NCBI GenBank assembly: GCA_015655015.1
Contig: JAATFV010000226.1
Coordinates: 50,291 to 114,290 of the forward strand
Direction of reading: 5' to 3'
Length of the DNA: 64,000 nt
DNA from: Chitinophagales bacterium
GTDB lineage: Bacteria > Bacteroidota > Bacteroidia > Chitinophagales > Chitinophagaceae
Position numbers and translations under genes: made by a program. This document shows positions 51,810-60,445 of this stretch, piece by piece. A model generated the notes under the pieces. It was not told the origin of the DNA. It worked only from the letters and a program-made list of their open reading frames with translations, and searched no databases. The stretch's first letter is position 1. Each line of letters begins with the position of its first letter.

Positions 51810-52907
51810 ATGAAATTCGTAGGCTACCTGGTATTGGCGCTGCCTTTATTCTCTTCCGCACAGCAGGCCGATGAAACTAAATTTGTTATCACAGGTACTG
51901 TAAAGGGATTGGAAGATAATTCGGCCGTTTTCCTTACCGATGTCTCTAATCCTACGGATACAGTGGCTGCAACGCAGGTGCGGATGGGGCAATTTGTATT
52001 GAACGGTCATGTGTCGGAGCCCAATCTCTATGAGATAAATTTTGGCAGCGCTAAGAAGAAGACGGCGTTATTCCTGGGAAATGACAAGATCGCTATGACG
52101 GGGACTGTGGACGATCTGAAAGGGCTGGAGACAAAGGGTTCTCCTTCCAATGACGATTTCGTGGAGTTTCAAAAGACCTTTAACCCATATTTCGAACGGT
52201 TGAGCGCCGTGAATCAGCTGGCTAATTCTCCTGCCGGCGCAAAAAGCAAGGATTCTCTTTTTAAGGTGTTCAGGAAGGTAGCGGATACCGTACTGATCCG
52301 GGAAGACCTGTTCATTCAAAACAGGAGATCTTCCTATGTATCCCCCTTTGTGCTGGTTGTTCTGAATCAGCTGTCGGATGATGTCGGTCAGCTGGAAAAA
52401 AGATTCAATTCCCTTTCCCCGGAGGTGCAGAAAGGATATTATGGCCAGATGCTGCAAAAACAGATCGGTGAGGCCAGGATAGGAGCCATAGGAACGGATG
52501 CCATTGAATTTACGCAAAACGATACGGCCGGTCATGCTGTTGCCCTGTCTTCCTTTAAAGGAAAATATGTGCTGATAGATTTCTGGGCAAGCTGGTGCGG
52601 ACCCTGCCGGATGGAAAATCCAAATGTGGTGACTACCTACAAAAAGTTTAAGGACAAGAATTTTACGGTGCTGGGAGTTTCCCTGGACAAGACCAGGGAT
52701 CCCTGGGTCAAAGCTATTAAAGACGACGGCCTTAGCTGGACACAGGTCAGCGACCTGAAGTTCTGGTATAATGAAGTGGCCGTAAAATATCATATCCAGA
52801 GCATCCCCCAGAACTTCCTGATCGATCCCAATGGTAAGATCGTCGGGAGAAACCTGCGCGGGCCGGACCTGCAGGCCAGGCTCTGCGAATTGTTGGGCTG
52901 TAATTAA
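51810..52907 (+). CDS. TlpA-like thiol-disulfide oxidoreductase
   Basis: 365 residues. Signal peptide ('YLVLALPLFSSAQQ'), DUF4369-like beta domain ('VITGTVKGLEDNSAVFLTDVS'), helical linker, then thioredoxin fold with WCGPC at residues 262-266 and cis-Pro 'SIPQNFLIDPNGKIV'. The same layout as the protein at 26791-27954. It begins 2 bases after hisI, so it is translated from the same message as the his/trp genes unless an internal promoter exists. Its link to amino-acid synthesis is not evident. Confidence 0.88.
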   Translation: MKFVGYLVLALPLFSSAQQADETKFVITGTVKGLEDNSAVFLTDVSNPTDTVAATQVRMGQFVLNGHVSEPNLYEINFGSAKKKTALFLGNDKIAMTGTVDDLKGLETKGSPSNDDFVEFQKTFNPYFERLSAVNQLANSPAGAKSKDSLFKVFRKVADTVLIREDLFIQNRRSSYVSPFVLVVLNQLSDDVGQLEKRFNSLSPEVQKGYYGQMLQKQIGEARIGAIGTDAIEFTQNDTAGHAVALSSFKGKYVLIDFWASWCGPCRMENPNVVTTYKKFKDKNFTVLGVSLDKTRDPWVKAIKDDGLSWTQVSDLKFWYNEVAVKYHIQSIPQNFLIDPNGKIVGRNLRGPDLQARLCELLGCN

Positions 52908-52918
52908 GCGGATTGCGT

Positions 52919-53671
52919 CTATATCTCCGATAATTTTTTCAGGAATTCTTCTTTGCGGCGGGTGGAAACTTCTACCTGCGAGTTATCGATCATGGTGAGG
53001 AGACCTCCTTTCCCTTTCTGGTAATTTTTTATATAGGCGAGATTGACCAGGTGAGAATTATGCACCCGGTAGAAGTTAGCGCTTGTCAGCAGCTCTTCGA
53101 ATTCCCGGAGCGTTCTGGCAACCGTTAGTTTTTGCTTATCCTTCAGGAAAAGGGTGGTATAGTTACTGTCAGACTCACAGCGGATAATATCGCTCACCTG
53201 CACGAATACCAGGCCGTTGACCACGGGTACGGCTATCCGACGGGAAGCACCCTGCATATTTTTAATGTTGTGGAAGAGCGCATCCAGCTTCTGAGCCGTT
53301 TCATTTTTAGCGATTTTCTTTTCCAGCCTGCCGACGGCTTGCTCCAATTCGTCTGCGGCGACAGGTTTCAATAAGTAATCGATCGCGCTGAAGCGGAAGG
53401 CTTCTACCGCATATTTATCATAGGCTGTAGTAAAGATCACATCGAAATCAATCTCTCCCATCTGCCGTAACAGATCAAAGGCGGTAGTGTCGTGGATCTG
53501 GATATCGAGAAAAACCAGTTCGGGGTGGAGCGTCCGGATGGCTTGAAGTCCTTCTTCGGCGGTCTGGAAAGCACCTTGCAGATCGATCAAGCCGGCATGG
53601 TGTTCGTTCACCAGCCCGGCAAGCCGGTCGATACAATGTGTTTCATCGTCAATGATAATAGCTTTGATCAT
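52919..53671 (-). CDS. LytTR family response regulator
   Basis: 250 residues. Receiver domain with 'AIIIDDETHCIDRL' and phospho-acceptor Asp56 ('LVFLDIQIHDTTAFD'), Lys in 'DYLLKPVAADEL', then a LytTR DNA-binding domain ('IRCESDSNYTTLFLKDKQKLT', 'FYRVHNSHLVNLAYIKNYQKG'). Follows its kinase by one base. Converges on the TlpA gene, with 11 bases between the stops and no clear terminator. Confidence 0.94.
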   Translation of the reverse strand: MIKAIIIDDETHCIDRLAGLVNEHHAGLIDLQGAFQTAEEGLQAIRTLHPELVFLDIQIHDTTAFDLLRQMGEIDFDVIFTTAYDKYAVEAFRFSAIDYLLKPVAADELEQAVGRLEKKIAKNETAQKLDALFHNIKNMQGASRRIAVPVVNGLVFVQVSDIIRCESDSNYTTLFLKDKQKLTVARTLREFEELLTSANFYRVHNSHLVNLAYIKNYQKGKGGLLTMIDNSQVEVSTRRKEEFLKKLSEI

Positions 53672-53672
53672 A

Positions 53673-55760
53673 TTAAAAACGTAGTTCCAATGGCAATCTG
53701 ACCTCCACTCTCAGGCCTTGATCAAGATCAGTGATCGTCAGGCTGCCGTTACTATTTTTTAGTTTATTGATTATATTGATACGAGAGGTGGTTATTTTTA
53801 TTCCCAGGGATTTAGATTCACCGCCCTGTCCTTTCTTCCGGCCGACGCCATTATCTTCCACGATACAATTGATCATCTCCGCTTCTTTGCGAATATCGAT
53901 AAGGATCCGGCCTGCTCCCTGCCGGCCGGAGACGCCATGCCAGATGCTGTTCTCTACGAAAGGCTGGAGGATTAAAGGGGGAACCTGCGTCAGTTCCCTG
54001 TCGAGCTGCCGGTCCACCCGGATCTCGTAGCTGAATGCCTGACCGAGGCGCAGGTTCTCCAGCTGAATATACATTTCCAGGGCTTTCAGGTCTTCGGCCA
54101 GGCTGACTTCCCTGGATTCTGAATTTTCGAGGATCAGGCGCATGAGGCGGGCGAAACGGGTCAGGTAAAGGTCCGCCTGTTTACTATCATTCTTCGAGAT
54201 GAAGTTGCTGATGGAGTTCAGGGAGTTAAAAATAAAATGGGGGTTCATCTGCGCCCGCAGGGCTTTCATCTCCGTTTCCGCTGCCTGGGCCTTGAATTCC
54301 GCTTCTTTTTGCCGGTATTTCGCGTCGCGCCTTTTCTTATAGAGGATGAAACTGGATAAGCCGCCGAGCAATACGAGCGCTGATCCTATCAGAATGGAAT
54401 TCCGCACGATTCGCTCCCGGTTGAGGCCGGCGGCTGCCAGGGCCTGTTGTTTCTCATGTTCGGCTTGTACGAGGCTCTGCTTTTTGTCAAAATCGAATTG
54501 CATTTCCTTGCGGGTGATCTCCCTGGCCCTTTCCGTGTTGGAGATACTATCACGCAAAAGGATATATTGTTTGTATGCACGAAAGGCGCCGGCAAAATTC
54601 TTTTGCTTTTCATAGATATCCTGCCGGTATTCCCAGTTCAATTCCTGTCTTTCGAGGGAGCCGATCTCTTTAGCTATGGCCAGCGAACTGTCGAGGAGAG
54701 AGAATGCCTGTGCATATCGCCGGCCGGGAGGGATCCCCCGTCTTGCCAGGGCAGTATCCGGTGCATTGGCATAAGCTCTTGCCAGCTCTGCCAGGGCTTC
54801 GGACATATTATCTTTCTTTCCTGATGATTGGCAGATCGTTAAGGACTGATGAAGGTTGTCGAGGGCCCGGGAATAATCAGAAAGGCCTATGTACACCGTT
54901 CCTATATTGGCCAGGTTGGACGCGATACCAGACTGATAACCGATGGACCGGGAGAGGTCCAGAGCTTGCTGATAATAGGAAAGGGCGCCGGACCGGTCTC
55001 CTGTCTCATCGCAGAGCACTCCCAGGTTGGACAGGCTATTGGCTTTTCCCTGCTTGTCTCCGATCCGGTCATAGAGCCTGATCGCTTTTTGATGGTCTTC
55101 CCGTGCCCTGTCAAATTTCCCCATATTTTTATAGAAGATGCCTGTATTGCTCAGCGTTGCGGCCATACCTGCCGTATCGCTAAGCTGCTGGTAGATCGCA
55201 AGGGCCTTTAAATAATATTCCAGCGCTTTCGGATAATCGGATACATATTGATAGACGACTCCGATGGAGTTAAGGCAATAGGCTGCTTTTACTTTATCTC
55301 CGGACTGCTGAAAATAATCCAGGGCTTTTTGTTGGTTGTCCAGGGCCAGGGGATAGTTGGATAAGTTGAAGTAGACGATCCCCATATTGTGCCGCAGCTT
55401 TGCCATTCCTGTTTCATTCTTCTCCCGTTGGTAGATGGGCACGACCTGGCCGAATGTTTCGAGCGCAGCGCTATCCTGCCCTTTGCTATCATAATTCCAG
55501 GCTTTGTTACTGAGGGCTGCGGCCAGCTTATCCTCCCGGGACAGCCGTTTTGCGAGTAAAATAGCCTGTTCAGCCATGAGCAAGCCTTTGTCCGGGGCTT
55601 CATACTGGTAAACGGAGCTGAGGCTAATAAGGATATTGAGCCGGACCGTATCTTCCAGGGAATGGGCCTCCAGTTCCTTCTGTAAAGAGTCGATCTTTTT
55701 TTGCTGCGCCTCCAGCACCTGACAGCAACAGAGAATAGCCAACAGGCAATAGTATTTCAT
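53673..55760 (-). CDS. LytS-like sensor histidine kinase with TPR sensor domain
   Basis: About 695 residues from the ATG at 55760; an ATG at 55787 would add nine residues before the signal peptide ('YYCLLAILCCCQVLEAQ'). At least seven TPR units follow ('LDNQQKALDYFQQSGDKVKAA', 'LEYYLKALAIYQQLSDTAGMA'), a membrane helix ('ILIGSALVLLGGLSSFILY'), and a His_kinase domain ('ALRAQMNPHFIFNSLNSISNF', His as phospho-acceptor) plus HATPase ('QPFVENSIWHG', 'VEDNGVGRK'). Partner of the LytTR regulator. Target genes are not known. Confidence 0.93.
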   Translation of the reverse strand: MKYYCLLAILCCCQVLEAQQKKIDSLQKELEAHSLEDTVRLNILISLSSVYQYEAPDKGLLMAEQAILLAKRLSREDKLAAALSNKAWNYDSKGQDSAALETFGQVVPIYQREKNETGMAKLRHNMGIVYFNLSNYPLALDNQQKALDYFQQSGDKVKAAYCLNSIGVVYQYVSDYPKALEYYLKALAIYQQLSDTAGMAATLSNTGIFYKNMGKFDRAREDHQKAIRLYDRIGDKQGKANSLSNLGVLCDETGDRSGALSYYQQALDLSRSIGYQSGIASNLANIGTVYIGLSDYSRALDNLHQSLTICQSSGKKDNMSEALAELARAYANAPDTALARRGIPPGRRYAQAFSLLDSSLAIAKEIGSLERQELNWEYRQDIYEKQKNFAGAFRAYKQYILLRDSISNTERAREITRKEMQFDFDKKQSLVQAEHEKQQALAAAGLNRERIVRNSILIGSALVLLGGLSSFILYKKRRDAKYRQKEAEFKAQAAETEMKALRAQMNPHFIFNSLNSISNFISKNDSKQADLYLTRFARLMRLILENSESREVSLAEDLKALEMYIQLENLRLGQAFSYEIRVDRQLDRELTQVPPLILQPFVENSIWHGVSGRQGAGRILIDIRKEAEMINCIVEDNGVGRKKGQGGESKSLGIKITTSRINIINKLKNSNGSLTITDLDQGLRVEVRLPLELRF

Positions 55761-55961
55761 GCTGCTAAAATAATGTTTGATAAACACTTAGAGAGGTTAT
55801 CCATGCGATGCCCGCAGGTATTCAAGGTAGCTAATTTTTACAATTATCAGCCAATTCTCCGCTAATAATAAATAAGTCCCGGCAAATAATAAGTGGGGGT
55901 TGAGAGGGCCTTTTGCAGGATGTAGTTTTATAGTCCTTTCTAACCTTAAAAATATAAAACG

Positions 55962-56501
55962 ATGAAAACGATCCATACCAGCAATAAAGAATATGAGCTC
56001 TATTGGGTGGCAGGTCAGGTAATGAGCGCCGGAAAGAATATGGAAACCAAGGTGCAGGGCAGTGGTGGAGGCGGCTATGGGAATGGGTATACAGCTCCGG
56101 TACGCATCACTTCCTCCACTACCGTACATGACCAGATCTTTCTCCTGGACCGGGAGGGAAAGGAACATGCTTTCCAGTTACAGGATTTCAATGTGGCCTG
56201 CCGGGACGGGAATGAGCTGTCCGTGATCTGGGCAATTAAAAAAGGCGGGGGTAATGGGCCCTATATCGTCGTGCATAACCGCACTACCTCTCAGACCTTT
56301 TTTCATGAAAAGGGACTGCTGGGGATGTTCAGCTATAGCGTGCTGTATCCGTTGGGCATTTCCATACTTGCTATCTGTCTGCATAGTTTCTTACCGTTCT
56401 GGTGGGCTATCCCCTTCGCGGCTTTCATTGGCTGGCGGATCCTGGCTAAGCAGGAGGTCAGGCGATTTAAAGCCGGGACGGACTTTGCCAGTTTCAATTA
56501 G
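55962..56501 (+). CDS. Hypothetical membrane protein
   Basis: 179 residues. No signal peptide; a soluble N-terminal part of about 115 residues with a Gly-rich loop ('GSGGGGYGNGYTAP'), then two hydrophobic helices (about 128-163, 'SVLYPLGISILAICLHSF', 'FWWAIPFAAFIGWRIL') near the C terminus. Family not recognised. It is alone between the LytS-like kinase gene, divergent, and a long non-coding region. A 9-bp hairpin follows the stop by 33 bases. Confidence 0.65.
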   Translation: MKTIHTSNKEYELYWVAGQVMSAGKNMETKVQGSGGGGYGNGYTAPVRITSSTTVHDQIFLLDREGKEHAFQLQDFNVACRDGNELSVIWAIKKGGGNGPYIVVHNRTTSQTFFHEKGLLGMFSYSVLYPLGISILAICLHSFLPFWWAIPFAAFIGWRILAKQEVRRFKAGTDFASFN

Positions 56502-56534
56502 CTGTAAGTTTTGTCCTTTCCCCACATCTGCCCC

Positions 56535-56555
56535 TCCCGGCCTTTTAGGCCGGGA
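56535..56555 (+). terminator. Hairpin after the gene at 55962-56501
   Basis: TCCCGGCCT (56535-56543) / AGGCCGGGA (56547-56555), 9 bp with loop TTT. No U tract follows, so termination is uncertain; it might instead be a palindromic element. Confidence 0.4.
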
Positions 56556-57057
56556 CGATCATCGTTGATGGCCACCTCCGTGATACCGATGCGTTTGGAA
56601 ATGAACCCATTATTATGGGATACGAACGCGTTATTAGCTATAGTAACTGCATAATGGTTTACACTTATTGAGTGATAAATATCGTTTTTGTATTACAATA
56701 AAATAGTGTTTTTTCTATTTATATGTAGTGTTTTATATGTGAAACCCTGTATATTGCTTATTGTTTAGTGGATCGTAGTTTTACGACTTAGGCATTTATT
56801 ATTTACTTTGTTTTATAATTTTTACATTTGCATTCTTCTCATTCCCTTTCACACCTGTATAGCTGATCAAAAAATTACCGCTTAAGGCCTGTCGTTCTAT
56901 TGATGGAACTACCCATTCCGGCAATTAACAAATCTAAAACATGAATTGATGGCGAACCTGTTTGCCATCATCAGGCTGCTTAAAACAACCGCGCAATAAC
57001 ACATAATTAAGCTGGGGCTTCTTATTAATTCAATTAATAACTCCTAATCCATAAATT
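56556..57057 (+). promoter_or_regulatory. Long AT-rich upstream region of the T9SS surface protein
   Basis: About 500 bases without a gene. A -7 element TACATTTG lies at 56823-56830 but no TTTG is at the right -33 distance (one is 12 bases away). A 10-bp hairpin (56947-56970, TGATGGCGAA / TTTGCCATCA, loop CCTG, one G-U pair) lies 87 bases before the ATG at 57058. If the promoter is real, the 5' leader is over 200 bases long. Confidence 0.35.
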
Positions 57058-58962
57058 ATGCTTAAGCTGAACTTTTATGCGGTAATTGTTTTGTTTTCCC
57101 TTTTTCAAATGCCGGTTAATCTTATTGCCCAAATACCTTGCGCAACGGCAGAGCGGCTGATACAAAAAAATTTTTTTAGTTTCGGGACGGGTAATGTCAA
57201 CGTAAGTTCGATCAGCCAGTTCGGCTGGGTAGGTACAGGCAATGGTGTGGTAGAAGCAGATCCTAATCGCACCTTCCTGTTTGATAATTCTAATGTGCAA
57301 ACATTTACGCAGGCCATAACAAATGTCAACTTAAAGGGTAACGGCGCCGTGGTTTCCATCCAGATAGGTCCCAGCGATGGTAACCCTTCTGGTGTAACCG
57401 CCTCTTTCAGCGTTAAATACAATGGGGTTCTTTATGCAACGATCACCACTTCTTCCGCATCGGGAACCGGGACAAAAACAGCCTCGATAACTTATACCAA
57501 TAGTGCGTCAGGGAGCCCGGCAACAAGTGCCACCTATACTACCCCTGCTACTGCCGGTTTCCTCTGGTCGATCTATTTGCCTGCCAGTATCCCCAACGCC
57601 GGCAACCTGCAATTAGTATTTACCCCGAATAATTCCACTCCATCAACAGCAACGGCTGACTTTACCATATTTACCGTTAGTTTCCAGGCCTGCCCGATCA
57701 TCTATTCCGGGACGGTGTCGATAGATGCCAACGGACTGACAAATGGTGTTATTGACGGTACGGGCTCATCGCTTTCGGGCGCCTTGTCTGTCGGCTTATA
57801 TGATGCTTCCAACACCTTAATAGCTTCCGGGCCTGTAAGTCCAACCGGCACTTACAGTATTTCCGCTGCACAGTCGGGCCCATATACCGTTCGATTAATA
57901 GGGCTGCCATCTTCTTATGCGAACACCGGTGAAAAATTAAGTGCGGAACCGGCTACAGGCGATGGAACGCCCGATGGTATCACCAGCGTCATTACTATAG
58001 CAAATAACACAGCCAATACGGATAAGACCGGGATTAATTTTGGCATCGACGCCTTGCCGCAGGCGGCTGCTGTCACCAATATTGTTGCAGGCGCTCCTTC
58101 TGTGACAAGTCTTTCTTCTGCGCCCATACAGGGCAGCGATCCGGAAGATATGCCTGTACAGGGGTCCTGGAGCGGCAAAACCATCGTCATAACATCGGCG
58201 CCTGCGAATGGATTTGTTTTAAAATATAGTGGGACGGCTGTTGTGCCCACCACCCCCATACCGAATTATGATCCCGCCTTATTAACTATAGAGCCCGGGC
58301 CCTCAACTCCCAACGGAACCAGCACTGCGAGCTTTCAATACGCAACGATCGATGCCGCAGGCAAGCAGGCCTCCGCAGCAGCTACTTATACTATTAACTG
58401 GACGGTCCCGCTGCCGGTAGTGCTGACTCGTTTTACAGCCAGTGCCCTTAACGGGGATGCCAAACTGCAATGGGAGGTGGAGAACCAGGAAAATTTCCGG
58501 CAATATGAGATAGAAAGGGCGTTACCAATGGCAGGGAACTTTACTTTGGCCGGGATAGTGGCTTCCAATGGACGGTCGTCGGGCTCCTATTCATTTACAG
58601 ATACTAATGCCGTTCAGCAGGGCCCCATGATTAATTACCGGTTGAAGATGGTAGATATCGATGGCCGCTTCAGTTACAGCCAGGTGCGCTCCATCGGGTT
58701 TGGACAGCAAGGGACAAAAGCAATAGTGGCCCCTACCGTCATTACGGGTGGCCAGCCGATGACAGTATGGGTGTTGGCAACAGGCAGCGCAGATATGTAT
58801 GAGGTGCGGCTGATCAACGCTACAGGCGTTACAATAAGCCAATACCGGGCTCCTTCGCAAACTAAGCTATACATTGAAACTGCTGGCCTGGCAAAGGGGC
58901 TGTATCTCGTTCATGTAAAAGGAAAAGATCTGGAACAAACCATCAAAGTATTTGTGCAGTAA
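57058..58962 (+). CDS. Secreted surface protein with T9SS C-terminal sorting domain
   Basis: 634 residues. Signal peptide ('AVIVLFSLFQMPVNLIAQ'). Ser/Thr/Gly/Ala-rich beta domains follow, one SdrD-like or carboxypeptidase-like ('GTVSIDANGLTNGVIDGTGSS', about 220-330). Then 'LPVVLTRFTASALNGDAKLQW' and 'YEIERALPMAGNFTLAGIVAS', the fibronectin-like block that precedes sorting domains, and a C-terminal 'GLYLVHVKGKDLEQTIKVFVQ', which is a type A T9SS sorting signal. Probably exported through the outer membrane and anchored or released. No catalytic domain was recognised; an adhesin-like role is a guess. Confidence 0.8.
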   Translation: MLKLNFYAVIVLFSLFQMPVNLIAQIPCATAERLIQKNFFSFGTGNVNVSSISQFGWVGTGNGVVEADPNRTFLFDNSNVQTFTQAITNVNLKGNGAVVSIQIGPSDGNPSGVTASFSVKYNGVLYATITTSSASGTGTKTASITYTNSASGSPATSATYTTPATAGFLWSIYLPASIPNAGNLQLVFTPNNSTPSTATADFTIFTVSFQACPIIYSGTVSIDANGLTNGVIDGTGSSLSGALSVGLYDASNTLIASGPVSPTGTYSISAAQSGPYTVRLIGLPSSYANTGEKLSAEPATGDGTPDGITSVITIANNTANTDKTGINFGIDALPQAAAVTNIVAGAPSVTSLSSAPIQGSDPEDMPVQGSWSGKTIVITSAPANGFVLKYSGTAVVPTTPIPNYDPALLTIEPGPSTPNGTSTASFQYATIDAAGKQASAAATYTINWTVPLPVVLTRFTASALNGDAKLQWEVENQENFRQYEIERALPMAGNFTLAGIVASNGRSSGSYSFTDTNAVQQGPMINYRLKMVDIDGRFSYSQVRSIGFGQQGTKAIVAPTVITGGQPMTVWVLATGSADMYEVRLINATGVTISQYRAPSQTKLYIETAGLAKGLYLVHVKGKDLEQTIKVFVQ

Positions 58963-59008
58963 ATTTTAAGATAACCCGTCATTCGGAGTTGATCCGGATT
59001 CTCAGCTC

Positions 59009-59728
59009 TCAGACTGCCAATTGCCTTTTATACAGCTGTATGGTATTTTCATATCCCAGGTATAGTGCGTCACTGATCAGGGCGTGACCGATCGAGACTT
59101 CCCGGAGACCGGGAATATTTTGAGCAAAATAATGAAGGTTATGAAGGTCGAGGTCATGACCGGCATTGAGGCCTAGTCCTAAGTCACCGGCTTTTTCGGC
59201 TGCGGCCCGGTAGGGATGGATGGCTTTTTCACGGTCGGCGGGATAGTTCAGGGCATAGGCTTCCGTATAGAGCTCGATACGATCTGTCCCGGTGGCGGCA
59301 GCCCCTTCTACCATTGCTATCACAGGGTCTACGAAAAGGGATACGCGGATGCCGGCTTTTTTAAAAACGCCGACGATCTCCACCAGGTAGTCTTTGTAGC
59401 GGATCGTATCCCAGCCATGATTGGACGTGATCTGGTCGAGCGCGTCGGGCACCAGGGTGACCTGGGTAGGGCGGACATCCAGCACCAGGTCGACAAATTT
59501 TTGTTCCTGGCAGTTGCCTTCGATATTGAATTCCGTGGTGATGATCTCTTTTATATCATAGACATCCTTGTAGCGGATATGCCTTTCGTCAGGGCGGGGA
59601 TGAACGGTGACTCCGTCGGCGCCGAATAACTGTGCATCTACGGCGGCTTTCACCACATCGGGATTGTTTCCTCCCCGGCTATTACGCAGGGTTGCAAATT
59701 TGTTGATATTTACGGAAAGCTTTGTCAT
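59009..59728 (-). CDS. pdxJ: Pyridoxine 5'-phosphate synthase
   Basis: 239 residues. Condenses 1-deoxyxylulose 5-phosphate and 3-amino-2-oxopropyl phosphate to pyridoxine phosphate. 'LSVNINKFATLRNSRGGNNPD', 'GADGVTVHPRPDERHIRYKDV', 'VTLVPDALDQITSNHGWD', 'VSLFVDPVIAM' and 'GLGLNAGHDLDLHNL' are the conserved barrel segments. Its PLP product serves HisC and TrpB among others, but the gene is not in their operon. A -7 element ends four bases before the ATG. Confidence 0.96.
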   Translation of the reverse strand: MTKLSVNINKFATLRNSRGGNNPDVVKAAVDAQLFGADGVTVHPRPDERHIRYKDVYDIKEIITTEFNIEGNCQEQKFVDLVLDVRPTQVTLVPDALDQITSNHGWDTIRYKDYLVEIVGVFKKAGIRVSLFVDPVIAMVEGAAATGTDRIELYTEAYALNYPADREKAIHPYRAAAEKAGDLGLGLNAGHDLDLHNLHYFAQNIPGLREVSIGHALISDALYLGYENTIQLYKRQLAV

Positions 59729-59732
59729 GCAG

Positions 59733-59740
59733 CAAAGGTA
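59733..59740 (-). promoter_or_regulatory. -7 promoter element of pdxJ
   Basis: Minus strand TACCTTTG, an exact TAnnTTTG, followed by CTGC and then the pdxJ ATG at 59728. The start of transcription would fall at or next to the ATG, so the message could be leaderless. The -33 region is a T run (TTTT) rather than TTTG. Confidence 0.45.
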
Positions 59741-59759
59741 TGCGGAAGACAGGTTACGG

Positions 59760-59789
59760 AAAAAAATAAAGAGGCACCCAAAGTGCCCC
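59760..59789 (-). terminator. Intrinsic terminator after the small T9SS-domain gene
   Basis: On the minus strand GGGGCAC (59789-59783) pairs with GTGCCTC (59777-59771), 7 pairs with one G-U and a 5-base loop, followed by a T-rich tract TTTATTTTTTT (59770-59760). It separates the small gene from pdxJ and overlaps the pdxJ -33 region. Confidence 0.75.
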
Positions 59790-59832
59790 TTCTTGCGTCG
59801 GAAGGTTGCTCGTATTTTTATTGCTTCGGCAA

Positions 59833-60108
59833 TTATTGCTTCAGCAGCATTGTCTGATAGATCGTGTCGCCCTCAGCGCTCTTAATGTCCAGCTGGTAGG
59901 AACCTAATTGTAAGGAGTCCAGGTTGACAAGGGGGATCTTATTCATGCCTGCACCCAATCCGGCGCCCATCATCCGGATGATCTTTGAATTTTGCAGATC
60001 GGCCAGGAGTATGATGCAATCTCTATTTTCTGCGCAGGTGACTTCAATATTAATGAAGTAGTTGAACGGGTTCGGGTAGACTGAAATTTCAGTAGTAGTA
60101 GTAGACAT
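59833..60108 (-). CDS. Stand-alone T9SS type A sorting domain protein
   Basis: 91 residues, nearly all of them one C-terminal sorting domain: 'ISVYPNPFNYFINIEV' at the start, a middle strand pair with 'AGMNKIPLVNLDSLQLGSYQL' and the closing 'YQTMLLKQ'. There is no signal peptide and no cargo domain, which is odd because the sorting domain acts only after Sec export. The gene has its own terminator (59760-59789), which supports that it is expressed. It may be a fragment of a larger gene whose 5' part was lost; the 337 bases upstream show no such remnant by eye. Confidence 0.7.
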   Translation of the reverse strand: MSTTTTEISVYPNPFNYFINIEVTCAENRDCIILLADLQNSKIIRMMGAGLGAGMNKIPLVNLDSLQLGSYQLDIKSAEGDTIYQTMLLKQ

Positions 60109-60445
60109 AACAACGATTACTTAAGATTATCACGATAGATTTTGGTAACCACCCTTACTGGTATCAGCTCGGGCATTTTTCTATTTGTGATCAGGTAGGA
60201 GGTAAGTGTGGAGATAAGGCGGTGGATGCTATTTTTTGCTTTCATACTTGCGGGTTTCTTCTATACATGCCATTTTACGGCCAAAACTTCAATGTCCTGC
60301 AAATCAATCTTTTAAACGGTGCAAAGAAAGGGAAATTTTCCCAAAATGGGATAAGAAAAGAGGGTTTTGGGAAAAATGCGTAAAAGTACGGAGGTAGTTG
60401 CGGAATTTACGAATGTTTTCTTGCGTCAAATTTACACGTTTCGGG
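60109..60445. other. Intergenic region with an 11-bp inverted repeat
   Basis: No gene. TTTTCCCAAAA (60336-60346) and TTTTGGGAAAA (60365-60375) are perfect inverted copies 18 bases apart, downstream of the TonB receptor gene on the minus strand. This could end that transcript or bind a regulator; a good U tract is missing. No promoter for the small T9SS gene was found. Confidence 0.4.

Noticed and set aside
60336..60375. Intrinsic terminator of the TonB receptor gene
   Set aside because: The 11-bp inverted repeat is good but the loop is 18 bases and no U tract follows on the minus strand; noted only in the intergenic entry.
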